Assembly (NCBI GenBank): GCA_007118975.1
Contig: SKQO01000012.1
Coordinates: forward strand, 1 to 62,440
Source of the DNA: Halobacteriales archaeon
GTDB lineage: Archaea; Halobacteriota; Halobacteria; Halobacteriales; SKNY01
DNA length: 62,440 nt
Direction of reading: 5' to 3'
In this document: piece by piece, positions 43,953 to 53,263 of the stretch
Numbering within the stretch: the stretch's first letter is position 1
Layout: the number at the start of each line of letters is the position of its first letter
Notes under the pieces: model-generated
The model's input: the letters and a program-made list of their open reading frames with translations, nothing else
What the model was told of the DNA's origin: nothing
Database searches by the model: none
Program-made: the position numbers and the translations under genes

Positions 43953-45827
43953 TCAGACCGGTTCGTAGCCCGGTAGTTCGGCCAGGATCGACGGAAGTTC
44001 GACTCGCAGTGTTTCTTCAAATAGTTCGGATTCGCGCCCGTAGACAGTGATGACTTGTGACCCGAGGGGCGTAAACGACACGTCGTACCGGGACGCGCTA
44101 ACTTCGAGGCCGACACCGACGTCAACCTCCCCCGCTAACACGCGCCGCGTCGGGCTTTCGATGCCAGGTCGACCCCGTTCGTAGCCCGGAATTCGCGAGC
44201 TGAGCTCCTGCTGGGAGACCTCCTGCTCGGCGGCCAGGCGTTCTAACCGCTCGTCTACTGCAGCTCGGAGCCCGTTGCCGGTGGCGTTCGCAAAGCGGTA
44301 ACTCGTATTCACGAGATCCTCCACACCGCGGAGCTGGAGTGAATCATCCGCGGAGACCAGTCCCCACCGTCGTTGCCACCGAGCCAGGATGGGATCTTTT
44401 CGCCCGGAACCATCTCCGGCCGAGACCAGGATATCCGGAACGCCACTGTTGAACCGCCGGTCGGCTTCGGTTTGGTCGACGGGGAGGTACCGGGTATCGC
44501 CAACGCGGTCGAGAAGCCGGTCGAGGGCGGGATCCGACTCTCCCACCCCGAGAAGCGACGGTGCACGGTCCGTATCGTCAAACAGGTCGACCACGACCCG
44601 TTCCCCCGCGCCGACGAAGGCCGTGTCCGCATCCACCGTCACCACGCCGTCCGCGTCTGTCAGACTCGTCGTTGCACCGCTTCCTTTGTCGACCGGGTAG
44701 GCATAGAGCGTGTCCCCGCGGCGGAGCAACCCGACCGGCAGGAGGCGCATTCGCCCCTCGTCGAACCGGGCCTCGCGAGCCATCTCGGCCGCTTTGGCCA
44801 TCGATCGATCGGTCGGACGGCCGGCAGCATCCCGAAGCCGTGGTGCGACAAACGTACGAAACACCATCAACGCCGACACCGGGTAGCCCGGCAACCCGAC
44901 GTACGCGGATCCGTCCCCGAGCGTACCGATGATCATGGGTTTCCCCGGCTTGACCGCGACGCCGTGGGCGAGCAGTTCCCCCCGCGTTGCAATGACGTCG
45001 TAGATCACGTCGACAGCAGAAGCGCTAGTCGATCCGGAGGAAAGCACCAGATCGCATTCCTCGGAAGCCACATCGAGGGCCTGCCGAAGGTCATCGACGT
45101 CGTCAGCCACTGGCGGGTACCGGATCGGCTCCCCACCCACACCGGCGACGGCACCGGCGAGGGAATACCCGTTTACGTCGTAAATCTCACCACGTTGGTG
45201 ATCGATCGGGGCGCCCGGGTCCACGAGCTCGTTGCCCGTCGAGATGATCCCAACTGTTGGCGCGGCCCGAACCGTGACTGTCGACCGTCCGATCGCTGCC
45301 AGCAACGCGATGTCTCGGGCGGATAGCGGTTTCCCCGGGCCAATGGCACGCGTTCCCGCGCCGATGTCCGCCCCCGCCGCCATCACGTGGTCTCCCGGAG
45401 CGACTGCCGACGTAATCGACAGGCGGTCACCGTCGCGGGTCGTCCGTTCGACCATCACGACGGCGTCCGCACCCGGTGGGAGCACGGCACCCGTCGAAAT
45501 CTCTGCGGCTTCCCCGCCCTCGATCGAGCAGGCGGGTCGTTCGCCGGCATGGACGCTTTCGACGACGTGTAGTTCTTCGGGCGTTTCCTCGCTGGCACCG
45601 AACGTATCTCGCCCGCGGACTGCATATCCGTCCATGCTCGCCCGATCAAATCCCGGCACATCGATGTGTGCCTCGACTCGCCGGGCAGTGATCCGGCCGC
45701 GAGCGGCCGAGAGAGACACCTCCTCCGTCCCGGAATCGATGGGCAGATCTTCGATCAGTCGCCGGGCGCGCTCGGGCGGAATGAGTTCCCTGAACTCCTT
45801 GCGCTCGCTCATGCGGACCACTCCCAC
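43953..45827 (-). CDS. MoeA-like molybdopterin molybdotransferase fused to a PBP-like domain
   Basis: 624 aa. Residues 1-~405 are MoeA: FDRASMDGYAVRG, GADAVVMVERTT, and the catalytic region LSSGSTSASAVD then GVAVKPGKPMIIG. Residues ~420-620 form a periplasmic-binding-protein-like domain of the LysR-substrate type (DTRYLPVDQTEADRRFNSG, QQELSSRIPGYERG), probably a molybdate or ligand-binding module. This fused form is common in archaea. The start overlaps the stop of the second moeA by 19 nt. Confidence 0.92.
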   Translation of the reverse strand: MGVVRMSERKEFRELIPPERARRLIEDLPIDSGTEEVSLSAARGRITARRVEAHIDVPGFDRASMDGYAVRGRDTFGASEETPEELHVVESVHAGERPACSIEGGEAAEISTGAVLPPGADAVVMVERTTRDGDRLSITSAVAPGDHVMAAGADIGAGTRAIGPGKPLSARDIALLAAIGRSTVTVRAAPTVGIISTGNELVDPGAPIDHQRGEIYDVNGYSLAGAVAGVGGEPIRYPPVADDVDDLRQALDVASEECDLVLSSGSTSASAVDVIYDVIATRGELLAHGVAVKPGKPMIIGTLGDGSAYVGLPGYPVSALMVFRTFVAPRLRDAAGRPTDRSMAKAAEMAREARFDEGRMRLLPVGLLRRGDTLYAYPVDKGSGATTSLTDADGVVTVDADTAFVGAGERVVVDLFDDTDRAPSLLGVGESDPALDRLLDRVGDTRYLPVDQTEADRRFNSGVPDILVSAGDGSGRKDPILARWQRRWGLVSADDSLQLRGVEDLVNTSYRFANATGNGLRAAVDERLERLAAEQEVSQQELSSRIPGYERGRPGIESPTRRVLAGEVDVGVGLEVSASRYDVSFTPLGSQVITVYGRESELFEETLRVELPSILAELPGYEPV

Positions 45828-47026
45828 CGTTCTACGGTCACCGTCTCACCCGCGGGTATCCCCTCCAGTGCTTCCTCGATCACGACCCAGCCGTCCGCCC
45901 GGGTCACGCTTGAGAGTACCCCCGCTCCGCTCAGCCGGAGGGGGCTGGCGATCGGTCCATCCTCTCCGGGTTCCAGCTGGACTCGTGCGAAGGTCCGCGT
46001 TCCGGGTTCGCTCCGTAATTTTTCACCCGCGGTTGTTTGGATGGTCGGATGATCGGGGACCGGGGTGTTGAGGAGCCATTTGATCGTCGGCCGCAGGAAC
46101 TGGACGGCATTGATGAGACACGCGACCGGATACCCCGGGAGCGCCAACACGGGCGTCTCCTCAACGACGCCGAGCGCCACCGGATGACCCGGTCGCAGCG
46201 CGACGCCATGAACGAGCACTTCTCCGATGTCGTCGATCACATGTGGGAGGAGGTCCCGCTGGCCCACCGAGGAGCCGCCCGTCGTCACGACCACGTCCGC
46301 GTCGAGGTTCTCGGTGATTGCAGCCCGCAGGACGGTTTCGTCGTCGGTGACGATATCGCGGTACCTCGCCGATCCACCCCATCGCTCGACTAGACGGGAC
46401 ACGGTAAGGCCGTTGGTTTCGATAATTTCGCCCGGCGCCGGATCGGTCTGTACCAGTTCCTCGCCGGTCGGGAGCACGGCAACGTCGGGTTCCGGGACTA
46501 CCGCCACCGTTTCATGACCGAGGGATGTGAGCAGGCCGAGATCGGACGGCCCGAGGACGTCACCGGCATCGTAGAGTCGATCACCGATAGCGACGTCTTC
46601 CCCGGTTTCGCCCACGTTCTCGCCCGTGGCCACGGCGTCAAAGACGTCCAGTTCTCCGTCGTGCACCTCGGTTTCCTCCAGCATCACCACCGCGTCGGCG
46701 CCTGCCGGCAGCGGGCTTCCGGTGTGGACGGGGACGGCGACACCAGCCGCTCCTCGCTCGTCCAGCGCAAGCCGTACCGGCGACCGTTCGGAGGCACCGA
46801 AGGTATCCTCGGCAACCACCGCGTACCCGTCCATGGCGGCCCGGTCGTAGTGCGGTACGTTCCGTTCGGCGGTGACTGATTCGGCCACGATCCGACCATC
46901 AGCGTCACCGACGGGCACGTGCTTTGTCTCCTCGATCCCGGCGACCACCTCCGCGAGTTTGTCCCTGGCGGCGGACACCCGGGTGCGTCTCCTGAACCCG
47001 CGCTCCCGTACGTCCTCGTGATCCAT
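45809..47026 (-). CDS. moeA: Molybdopterin molybdotransferase (MoeA)
   Basis: 405 aa, single MoeA without the PBP domain. It inserts molybdate (or tungstate) into adenylated molybdopterin. Motifs: YDRAAMDGYAVVA, GADAVVMLEETE, TTGGSSVGQRDLL and VALRPGHPVALG. The start at 47026 (MDHEDVRERGF) is 9 codons inside the open frame and is preferred because it is closer to the family N-terminus. Transcribed before the MoeA-PBP gene; the two overlap, suggesting subunits of one complex or Mo/W specialisation. Confidence 0.94.
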   Translation of the reverse strand: MDHEDVRERGFRRRTRVSAARDKLAEVVAGIEETKHVPVGDADGRIVAESVTAERNVPHYDRAAMDGYAVVAEDTFGASERSPVRLALDERGAAGVAVPVHTGSPLPAGADAVVMLEETEVHDGELDVFDAVATGENVGETGEDVAIGDRLYDAGDVLGPSDLGLLTSLGHETVAVVPEPDVAVLPTGEELVQTDPAPGEIIETNGLTVSRLVERWGGSARYRDIVTDDETVLRAAITENLDADVVVTTGGSSVGQRDLLPHVIDDIGEVLVHGVALRPGHPVALGVVEETPVLALPGYPVACLINAVQFLRPTIKWLLNTPVPDHPTIQTTAGEKLRSEPGTRTFARVQLEPGEDGPIASPLRLSGAGVLSSVTRADGWVVIEEALEGIPAGETVTVERWEWSA

Positions 47027-47115
47027 TGCACGGATTTGTGGGTGGACTCCCAAAAACGTCCGTATCGCCCCTAGCGATCACATGCTTTTTCGCTGCGCCG
47101 CCTCATGGGTTGGAT

Positions 47116-47472
47116 ATGGAGGAGGTCCGCGAGGCGGCCCGGTCGTTGCCGCCCGAGGTTGCCCTTGATGTACTGTCCGCGGTGGAAGCTTACCAGTACG
47201 TCATCGACGTTCCCGGTGCCAGTCCGTCCACAACCGAGGTGGACCTCACCGACGACACACTGTCGATTGCGGTCGAGCGAGGGGAAGCGATCCCCGACGG
47301 ATACGAGCGAGTCAGCATTTCGCGCCCGGGCTCATTGGAATTTTCGCTCCCCGTGCCACCCGACGTCCAGGGGGACGAGGCTTCGGCAACGATGGACCGT
47401 GGTGTCCTGACCCTGGAGTTGCCACGCGACGAGGAGCACGTGGCCTATTCGATCCCCGTCGGGTCGGAGTAA
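47116..47472 (+). CDS. Hsp20/alpha-crystallin family small heat-shock protein
   Basis: 118 aa. A short alpha-crystallin domain (about residues 25-110) with EAYQYVIDVPGASPSTTEVDL and the DRGVLTLELPRDEE ending corresponding to the A-x-x-x-n-G-v-L hallmark. Few flanking residues, so oligomerisation extensions are minimal. Divergent from moeA. A T-rich TATA-like element (GCTTTTTC) lies about 30 nt upstream of the ATG at 47116. Confidence 0.9.
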   Translation: MEEVREAARSLPPEVALDVLSAVEAYQYVIDVPGASPSTTEVDLTDDTLSIAVERGEAIPDGYERVSISRPGSLEFSLPVPPDVQGDEASATMDRGVLTLELPRDEEHVAYSIPVGSE

Positions 47473-47485
47473 CGGAGGCGTCGCC

Positions 47486-49150
47486 GTGGGCCGCCTCCGG
47501 ACGGTTGCTCGCTTCCTGTTGGTTGCCTGGTCTGCGTTGCCGCTGCTTGCCACCTACGCCCGCGACCGCCGCCGATTCTTCGTTGTCGGCCGTCCCCGAC
47601 GACCCACGATCGAAGAACAGTCACGACGGGCTCAGCGACTCCTGGAGACGTTGCTCGCGCTCGGCCCGACCTATATCAAGCTCGGACAGCTGCTCTCGAC
47701 GCGTCCCGACATTCTCCCCCCGCCCTACATCGATGCGTTGAGCAAGCTCCAGGACGAGGTCCCCCCGGCACCGTGGGACGAAACGGCGCCGGTGATCGAG
47801 GAGGAACTCGGGCCGATCGACGACGTGTTCTCCTCGTTCGACACCGAGGCCATCAGCGGTGCGAGCCTGGGACAGGTATACGAGGCGGAGATCGACGGGC
47901 AGCGGGTGGCCGTGAAGGTACGACGGCCGGGTGTCGCCGACCTGGTGGCTGTCGACCTCCGGGTCATCCGGTGGTGGGTCCGGTTGCTTCTTCCGTTCGT
48001 CGACGACGTCCGGGCGTTCTCGCTCCGGAACATCGCCGACGAGTTCGGGTCGGTCATCACCCAGGAAATGGACTACCGTCGGGAGGCGACCGTTCTCGAG
48101 GAGATCCGCGAGAACTTTGCGGACGAACCCGACGTGATCATTCCCCGGCTGATTGCGGACCACTCGACCGACCGCGTGCTAACCATGGAGTACGTGTCCG
48201 GGACGAAGATCACGGCCGTCGAGACACTCGACCGGCAGGGACTCGACCGGTCCGCGATTGCAGAGCAGCTGGAACGTGCGTACCTGAAGATGGTGCTCGA
48301 GGACGGCGTGTTTCACGCCGATCCCCATCCGGGTAACATCGCGGTTACGCCGGATGGCCGGCTCGTCTTCTACGATTTCGGTATGAGCGGCCAAATCGAC
48401 GCGACAGATCGGCGGCGGATTATCGATTTCTACGTCGCCGCCGGCGAACGGGACATCGAACGAGTGATCGACGCCCTGGTGGAACTCGGGACGCTGCGGG
48501 CCGACGTCGATCGACGCGTGATGGCGGACGTCCTCGAGCTAGCGATCAGGGATGCCAGCGGTGAGGAGATCGAGACCTGGCGTGTCCAGCAGCTGATCGA
48601 GCGCCTGGAGGGGACGATGTACGAGTTTCCATTGCGGCTTCCGGCGCGACTCGCACTCGTCATGCGGGTGGCAACGGTCGTCGAAGGCGTCTGTGTCACA
48701 CTGGATCCGGACTTCGATTTCATCGCCGTCGCCACGTCCTATCTGGGCGAGCGAGGATACCGGGAGGAGACGGTAAAGCGGGCGATCCGTGATACCGGTC
48801 GCGCGGCGGGAGAAGCGGGCCTCGCCGGTATCCGGGCGCTCCCGGTCGCAGAGCGCGTGCTCAACCGAATCGATCGCGACAACGCCTACGTACGCGTGGG
48901 TGTCGAGGATCCCCGGAACGTGCTCGCATCGCTCGCCCTCCGACTGGTGTATGGGCTGATCGCGGGGGCCGGCATCATCGCGGCTGCAATCATCTACAGC
49001 TTTCGTGGCCTCGAAACGTCAGTCGGTGTCCCGATCGTCGTCGTGGCGATCGCGCTGGTGTTGCTCTATCGATCCGTTCGGCGCCGGCGTGGCATCCGTG
49101 CCCGGCCGACGTTTACTCGCTACCAGCTCCGTCACCGCGATGAAGAGTGA
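47486..49150 (+). CDS. ABC1/UbiB (AarF) atypical kinase with C-terminal membrane anchor
   Basis: 554 aa starting at GTG 47486. Family KxGQ motif as [19 protein letters not shown], the Ala-rich loop as [20 protein letters not shown] (catalytic Lys), FHADPHPGN (catalytic loop) and FYDFGMSG. Two hydrophobic segments at the C-terminus (about 480-500 and 505-525) anchor it in the membrane. The family supports isoprenoid quinone/lipid synthesis; here probably menaquinone, but that is inferred. It begins 13 nt after Hsp20. Confidence 0.93.
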   Translation: MGRLRTVARFLLVAWSALPLLATYARDRRRFFVVGRPRRPTIEEQSRRAQRLLETLLALGPTYIKLGQLLSTRPDILPPPYIDALSKLQDEVPPAPWDETAPVIEEELGPIDDVFSSFDTEAISGASLGQVYEAEIDGQRVAVKVRRPGVADLVAVDLRVIRWWVRLLLPFVDDVRAFSLRNIADEFGSVITQEMDYRREATVLEEIRENFADEPDVIIPRLIADHSTDRVLTMEYVSGTKITAVETLDRQGLDRSAIAEQLERAYLKMVLEDGVFHADPHPGNIAVTPDGRLVFYDFGMSGQIDATDRRRIIDFYVAAGERDIERVIDALVELGTLRADVDRRVMADVLELAIRDASGEEIETWRVQQLIERLEGTMYEFPLRLPARLALVMRVATVVEGVCVTLDPDFDFIAVATSYLGERGYREETVKRAIRDTGRAAGEAGLAGIRALPVAERVLNRIDRDNAYVRVGVEDPRNVLASLALRLVYGLIAGAGIIAAAIIYSFRGLETSVGVPIVVVAIALVLLYRSVRRRRGIRARPTFTRYQLRHRDEE

Positions 49151-49175
49151 CCGTTCGGCAAGGTCGGTCCAAACC

Positions 49176-49183
49176 GTTTATGC
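49176..49183 (+). promoter_or_regulatory. TATA box for aIF5A
   Basis: GTTTATGC, about 28 nt before the ATG at 49207. Confidence 0.5.
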
Positions 49184-49206
49184 CGATACCTCGGCTAGTC
49201 CCGCTC

Positions 49207-49581
49207 ATGGCGCGAGAGCAGCGCGAAGTCCGTGATCTCGACGAGGGGTCATACGTGATGATCGACGATTCGGCGGTGCGAATTGATTCTTACAGTACGG
49301 CAAAACCGGGAAAGCACGGCAGTGCAAAGGCACGTGTCGAAGGACGCGGGGTGTTCGACGGGAAAAAGCGGAACTTCTCCCAGCCGGTCGACGCCAAGGT
49401 GTGGGTCCCGATCATCGAGCGCAAGCAAGGACAGGTGCTGAGCGTCAGCAACGGTGACGCCCAAATTATGGACTTGGACTCCTACGATACGTTCACGATG
49501 CGGGTCCCTGACGGAGAGGAGCTATCGCCGGAAGACGAGATCGAGTATCTCGAGCTCGACGGCCAGCGGAAAATCGTCTAG
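49207..49581 (+). CDS. eif5a: Translation factor aIF5A
   Basis: 124 aa. The modification loop [16 protein letters not shown] carries the hypusination lysine (Lys36 in GKHG). The C-terminal OB fold contains [17 protein letters not shown]. aIF5A rescues ribosomes stalled on difficult peptides and is modified by deoxyhypusine synthase, whose gene is 6.5 kb downstream. The start [14 protein letters not shown] is canonical; the open frame upstream overlaps ubiB. Confidence 0.96.
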   Translation: MAREQREVRDLDEGSYVMIDDSAVRIDSYSTAKPGKHGSAKARVEGRGVFDGKKRNFSQPVDAKVWVPIIERKQGQVLSVSNGDAQIMDLDSYDTFTMRVPDGEELSPEDEIEYLELDGQRKIV

Positions 49582-49596
49582 GCGGCCACCGCGCGG

Positions 49597-50637
49597 CTAC
49601 GCGTCGGGGGTGATGATACCCTCGTCGAGCTTTTCTTCGACGTTGCGGGCCGCACGGACCATATTTCGCGTCTTTTCGAAGGCGACCTGACGGGGCAGCA
49701 GTTTGAGGCCACAGTCCGGACTCACGGTCAGGCGTTCGGGCGGCACGACCGACAGCGCCTTTCGAATGTTCCCTTCGATCGTGTCTATCGACTCGACACT
49801 CGCGTCGTGAGCGTCGACGACACCTGGCGCAAAATCCTTCGTAAACGGCGGGTCCTTGAAGACATCGACCTGCTCGTACTCTTTGTTGGCCAGTTCGATA
49901 TCGAACTCGTCGACCGGATACTCGAGGATTTCCGGGTAGATCCGCGAGTAGTCCCCGTAGCAGACGTGGAGGCCAGTCCGGACGTCGGCCGGGATCGACT
50001 CGGTGACCGTTTCGAGGCAGTCGCCGACGATGCGGTGGTCGTCCGGTGTCGTCGCAAGGGCAGGTTCGTCGATCTGGATGTATTTGGCGCCGGCATCCAC
50101 GAGCACTTCGACCTCCCGGCGGACCAGGGTTGCCAGCACGTTCGCCAGCGTTTCGGTATCCTCGTAGTGTTCGTTGAACGACCAGCTCGCAAGCGTGTAC
50201 GGTCCCGTTATCGGCACCTTGACCGGTCGCGAGGCGACCTCGTCCGTGTAGCGGAACTCCGCTTCGAGCCACGGCTCTTCGTAGCTGAGTTCCTCGACGA
50301 CGCTCGGTTTGTCGAAGTAGTTGTGCCCCCAGACCTTGACCGGGCCGTGAAATTCGTACCCGCCGATCCGCTCGGCGAAGTACTCGACCATTTCGGTCCG
50401 TCGCATTTCGCCGTCGACGACGGCGTCCAGTCCGGCGCGTTCGTGCTCGAGCGTGATGAGTCTGGACGCGTCGTCGAGTGCTTCCTCCCAGTCTTCGTCG
50501 CTCAACTCCGCATCATCGTGTTGGTCCCGACTGTTCCGGAGCCAGTTGGGCTTGGGATAGCTCCCTACGACGGTTGTCAGGAGGAAATGCTCGTGCTGAT
50601 GATTCGGCGGGCGGAACTGTTCGCGGACGTCGCTCAT
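49597..50637 (-). CDS. metE2: Methionine synthase, MetE C-terminal-type (catalytic) subunit
   Basis: 346 aa TIM-barrel, equivalent to the C-terminal half of cobalamin-independent MetE. Zinc/homocysteine ligands are all present: His and Cys in GLHVCYGDY (about residues 226-230), Glu in FDIELANKE, and the last Cys in VSPDCGLKLLPR. Early motif TTVVGSYPKP and YIQIDEPALA are typical. Archaeal short MetE enzymes use a methyl donor other than polyglutamylated folate. The start overlaps the preceding stop by 4 nt (ATGA). Last gene of the one-carbon operon. Confidence 0.93.
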   Translation of the reverse strand: MSDVREQFRPPNHQHEHFLLTTVVGSYPKPNWLRNSRDQHDDAELSDEDWEEALDDASRLITLEHERAGLDAVVDGEMRRTEMVEYFAERIGGYEFHGPVKVWGHNYFDKPSVVEELSYEEPWLEAEFRYTDEVASRPVKVPITGPYTLASWSFNEHYEDTETLANVLATLVRREVEVLVDAGAKYIQIDEPALATTPDDHRIVGDCLETVTESIPADVRTGLHVCYGDYSRIYPEILEYPVDEFDIELANKEYEQVDVFKDPPFTKDFAPGVVDAHDASVESIDTIEGNIRKALSVVPPERLTVSPDCGLKLLPRQVAFEKTRNMVRAARNVEEKLDEGIITPDA

Positions 50638-51620
50638 GGTGCCACCTCCTCGGGGGTGACAGCGTCCGCGAGTGCCGCGAGCTTCCGGTCGAACCGACCG
50701 AACGGGAGGTAGAACGCCTCCGTGTTGATCGTAAGATAGGCTCGATTCGGCATATCAGCGTCCGTCAGGGCGTCATCGAGCAGTCGATCGATCTCTTCTG
50801 CCGTCTCGATGCGAGTGTTCTGGCCGTCGACGACGCCGAACGCAGTCGCGTCAGGATAGCCGTACTCCCGACCGAGCGCGCCGACGTCACTCGCGCTGGT
50901 CACCAGGTCGAGCCCGACGCCATCGACCGACGCGTCTAGCAAGGATGCGTACAGCCCAGTCGATGGCGTCCCCCAGTAGGTGTGGACGATGACCTCACCG
51001 GTGGCCGCCTCGGCGACGGTTTCGATTGCGTCGATCGTCTCGGCCTGCTCGGGAGGTGGATCGACCGCCAGGGACGGTTCGAGCAGAAGCGTCGTCTCGA
51101 CAGCCGGGCAGGAACGCACTTCTTCCGCCAGGAAGCCGGCAACGGCATCCAGGAAAGCGTCCTCGTCTCCGTAGTACTCGTCGGTGGCAAGGTCCGCGAG
51201 CGAGCATGGCCCCGGGAGTACTGCCTGGCGGGCGTCGTCCGGTGCGATCCGGGCAGCCGCGTTCAGCTCGGTGGCCAGGTCGCCGGTCGTCGTGAGTTCG
51301 CCCTGGACGCTCATCTCCCGGTAGAAGTTGTTGTTGTCGTAATACCGGAGGATACCGCCAGCCTCGACGGCGTCGTGGACCGCCAGTGGATGACAGAGCA
51401 TGTCGTCCCAGCGAAGCTGTCCCTCCACGATTCGGTCCAGTTCCGCGGCCTGCTGACGCTCGATCACTTCCTCCCGTGCGGTATCATAGGTGGCGGTGAC
51501 GTCTTCTCCCTCGTTCCCACTGATCAGATCGTCGCGTTGTCGGCCCTTCTGTTCCCGGAGCTGCGACTTCGCCCAGTCGGGGAGTGGATACAGCCCTGTC
51601 GTCGTGGCTATGCGTTTCAT
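50634..51620 (-). CDS. metE1: MetE-like paralogue without the zinc ligands
   Basis: 328 aa from MKRIATTTGLYPLPDW (51620; an ATG 7 codons upstream is the alternative). TIM-barrel related to MetE: WDDMLCHPLAVHDAV, GPCSLADLATDEYY and EVIVHTYWGTPS. The zinc positions are not conserved: HTY instead of HxC, and TEAFYLPFG where the last Cys should be. It resembles the non-catalytic N-terminal half of bacterial MetE, so it is likely a structural or substrate-binding partner of the next gene's product. Confidence 0.88.
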   Translation of the reverse strand: MKRIATTTGLYPLPDWAKSQLREQKGRQRDDLISGNEGEDVTATYDTAREEVIERQQAAELDRIVEGQLRWDDMLCHPLAVHDAVEAGGILRYYDNNNFYREMSVQGELTTTGDLATELNAAARIAPDDARQAVLPGPCSLADLATDEYYGDEDAFLDAVAGFLAEEVRSCPAVETTLLLEPSLAVDPPPEQAETIDAIETVAEAATGEVIVHTYWGTPSTGLYASLLDASVDGVGLDLVTSASDVGALGREYGYPDATAFGVVDGQNTRIETAEEIDRLLDDALTDADMPNRAYLTINTEAFYLPFGRFDRKLAALADAVTPEEVAP

Positions 51621-51662
51621 CGGGTAGTTCCTGCTGTTCACTCCGGGGCCAACCGTTTTTCG

Positions 51663-52634
51663 CTATTCGTTTTGCGCAAGAATTGCTGCTCCCTCGTTTC
51701 GTGGCGATAGCACGCGAATCTCGCCGTCGACCTCGAGTCGATCGAGCCCTCGCCGGGCAGCCTCGGCTGCAGCCGAAAGCCGATCGGTCGTCGTGATGCC
51801 GTAGATGGTCGGCCCCCAGGAGGATTGCCCGACGCCCGCAACGGCGGGCGTGTCGGTGAGTTCCCGAACGGCGTCGCGGACGGCAGGATGGTACGCGTCG
51901 GCCTGTTCGTTTCGGAACCATCGCCCGTTGTATCGGTCAATTCGCGCGACACCACGGCCGAACCGGTCGACGTCGTTCGTGGCAATGCCCGGCAATACCT
52001 CGAGCAGCGTCGTCGTGGCGACGTGATTCGTGACGGCACTGTTTGCCTCCGTCAGGACGCGGGTCATACTTCGCCGTTCGTCCTTCCCGTGCACCGTACG
52101 GTCAATGGACGGCGTGATCGTGACGAAACGCCAGGACGGCGGAACAGCATGCTGACACACGACCGGCGGCACCGACCAACTGTTTCGGTCCTCACACGAG
52201 CGTTCGTGGCCCGCATCAAGCGCAAATCCGCCCGACTCGAAGGCCGCGATACCGATGCCACTGCGTCGACCCCGGCCGACGGCACTGGCAAATTCCTGGA
52301 CCTGAAACGAGCGGTCGTGAGCCCGGGCGACGGCCGCTCCAACGGCCAGGGCCAACTGGGTCGTCGATCCGAAGCCCACGTGGCGGGGCATCTTCGTATC
52401 GAGGGAGACGCGGGCGCCATCAACCTCGAGAAACGTGACGGCGTCCGAGACGAACCCCTTGATCGCCGGCTCGTTGCACACGATGTCGGCTGCCGGGCTT
52501 GCCCGGACGCACACACCCGGTTTGTCCACTGCAACGCCGAGGCTTCCATACACTCGCCCATGCGACGGTGCGAGGTTGATGAAGCCGAAGTGGAGGCGAG
52601 CACCGGTCTCGACAGTTACGGACATGTGCATCAC
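51663..52634 (-). CDS. Beta-ribofuranosylaminobenzene 5'-phosphate synthase family protein (GHMP fold)
   Basis: 323 aa. GHMP-kinase-like fold: ETGARLHFGFINLAPSHGR at the N-terminus is characteristic of beta-RFAP synthase, MPRHVGFGSTTQLALAVG (about residues 83-100) is the glycine/serine phosphate-binding motif, and VGQSSWGPTIYGI (about 266-278) is the C-terminal family signature. Beta-RFAP synthase condenses PRPP with 4-hydroxybenzoate-type arylamine as the first committed step to methanopterin. The haloarchaeal substrate is not known. Overlaps the DUF447 gene's 3' end by 4 nt. Confidence 0.85.
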   Translation of the reverse strand: MMHMSVTVETGARLHFGFINLAPSHGRVYGSLGVAVDKPGVCVRASPAADIVCNEPAIKGFVSDAVTFLEVDGARVSLDTKMPRHVGFGSTTQLALAVGAAVARAHDRSFQVQEFASAVGRGRRSGIGIAAFESGGFALDAGHERSCEDRNSWSVPPVVCQHAVPPSWRFVTITPSIDRTVHGKDERRSMTRVLTEANSAVTNHVATTTLLEVLPGIATNDVDRFGRGVARIDRYNGRWFRNEQADAYHPAVRDAVRELTDTPAVAGVGQSSWGPTIYGITTTDRLSAAAEAARRGLDRLEVDGEIRVLSPRNEGAAILAQNE

Positions 52635-53263
52635 CGATCGGTGGCCGTGTTCTCCCTTTCAGCAGGTCGTTCCCACGCCGTCAATGCCTCGATTCGATCG
52701 CGAGCGGTCAGGTCCTCCGGCGTACCGCATCGTTCCACGACGTCATCGAAGTACGCGAGTCGAGCGTCCAGTTCGTCCCGGTCGTAACTGCTTACTGACA
52801 ATCGAGAGGCGGCGACGGACATCTCGACGATCGCCGCGTATCCGCGAGCGGTCCGTGGTACCTCCCGGCGTCGAACGCACGATTCGACCGGCGACAACTG
52901 CCAGTCTACCCAGGAGGTTTCCCCTTCTCGGCCCGTTCCAACCCGTTCCGGCCGGACGTGTACCCAGGCGTCAGCGGCGTCTAGGACTGGTTCCTCTCGC
53001 TCCACGATCCCCAGGGCAGCTTCCACAAACAGGACAGGGTCGCGGAGGAACTGGACGTAGGCGTCTCCACCGGCCTCGAGATTTCGTCGCGTCCGGGTAT
53101 TTCCCCAGGTGCGAGCCCGTACAGGTGCGCGTTCCTCGTCCCTTCCCTCAATCCCCTGTATTCCTAGCGCTGCGTGATTCCAGCACCCCCCGGGCTGGCC
53201 GGTCGCGGTGACAGTTTCGAGCACGCCTGCCGTCGCTGTGGGCCACGACGCTGTGTGCGTCAT
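52631..53263 (-). CDS. DUF447 family flavin-binding split-barrel protein
   Basis: 210 aa. The N-terminal region GVLETVTATGQPGG, NHAALGIQGIEG, then TRRNLEAGGDAYVQFLRDPVLFVEAALG matches DUF447, proteins with an FMN-binding split beta-barrel known mostly from methanogens and methylotrophs with methanopterin. Enzymatic activity unknown. The ATG at 53263 overlaps the mer stop by 4 nt, and its own stop overlaps the beta-RFAP synthase ATG, so the three are translationally coupled. Confidence 0.78.
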   Translation of the reverse strand: MTHTASWPTATAGVLETVTATGQPGGCWNHAALGIQGIEGRDEERAPVRARTWGNTRTRRNLEAGGDAYVQFLRDPVLFVEAALGIVEREEPVLDAADAWVHVRPERVGTGREGETSWVDWQLSPVESCVRRREVPRTARGYAAIVEMSVAASRLSVSSYDRDELDARLAYFDDVVERCGTPEDLTARDRIEALTAWERPAERENTATDR

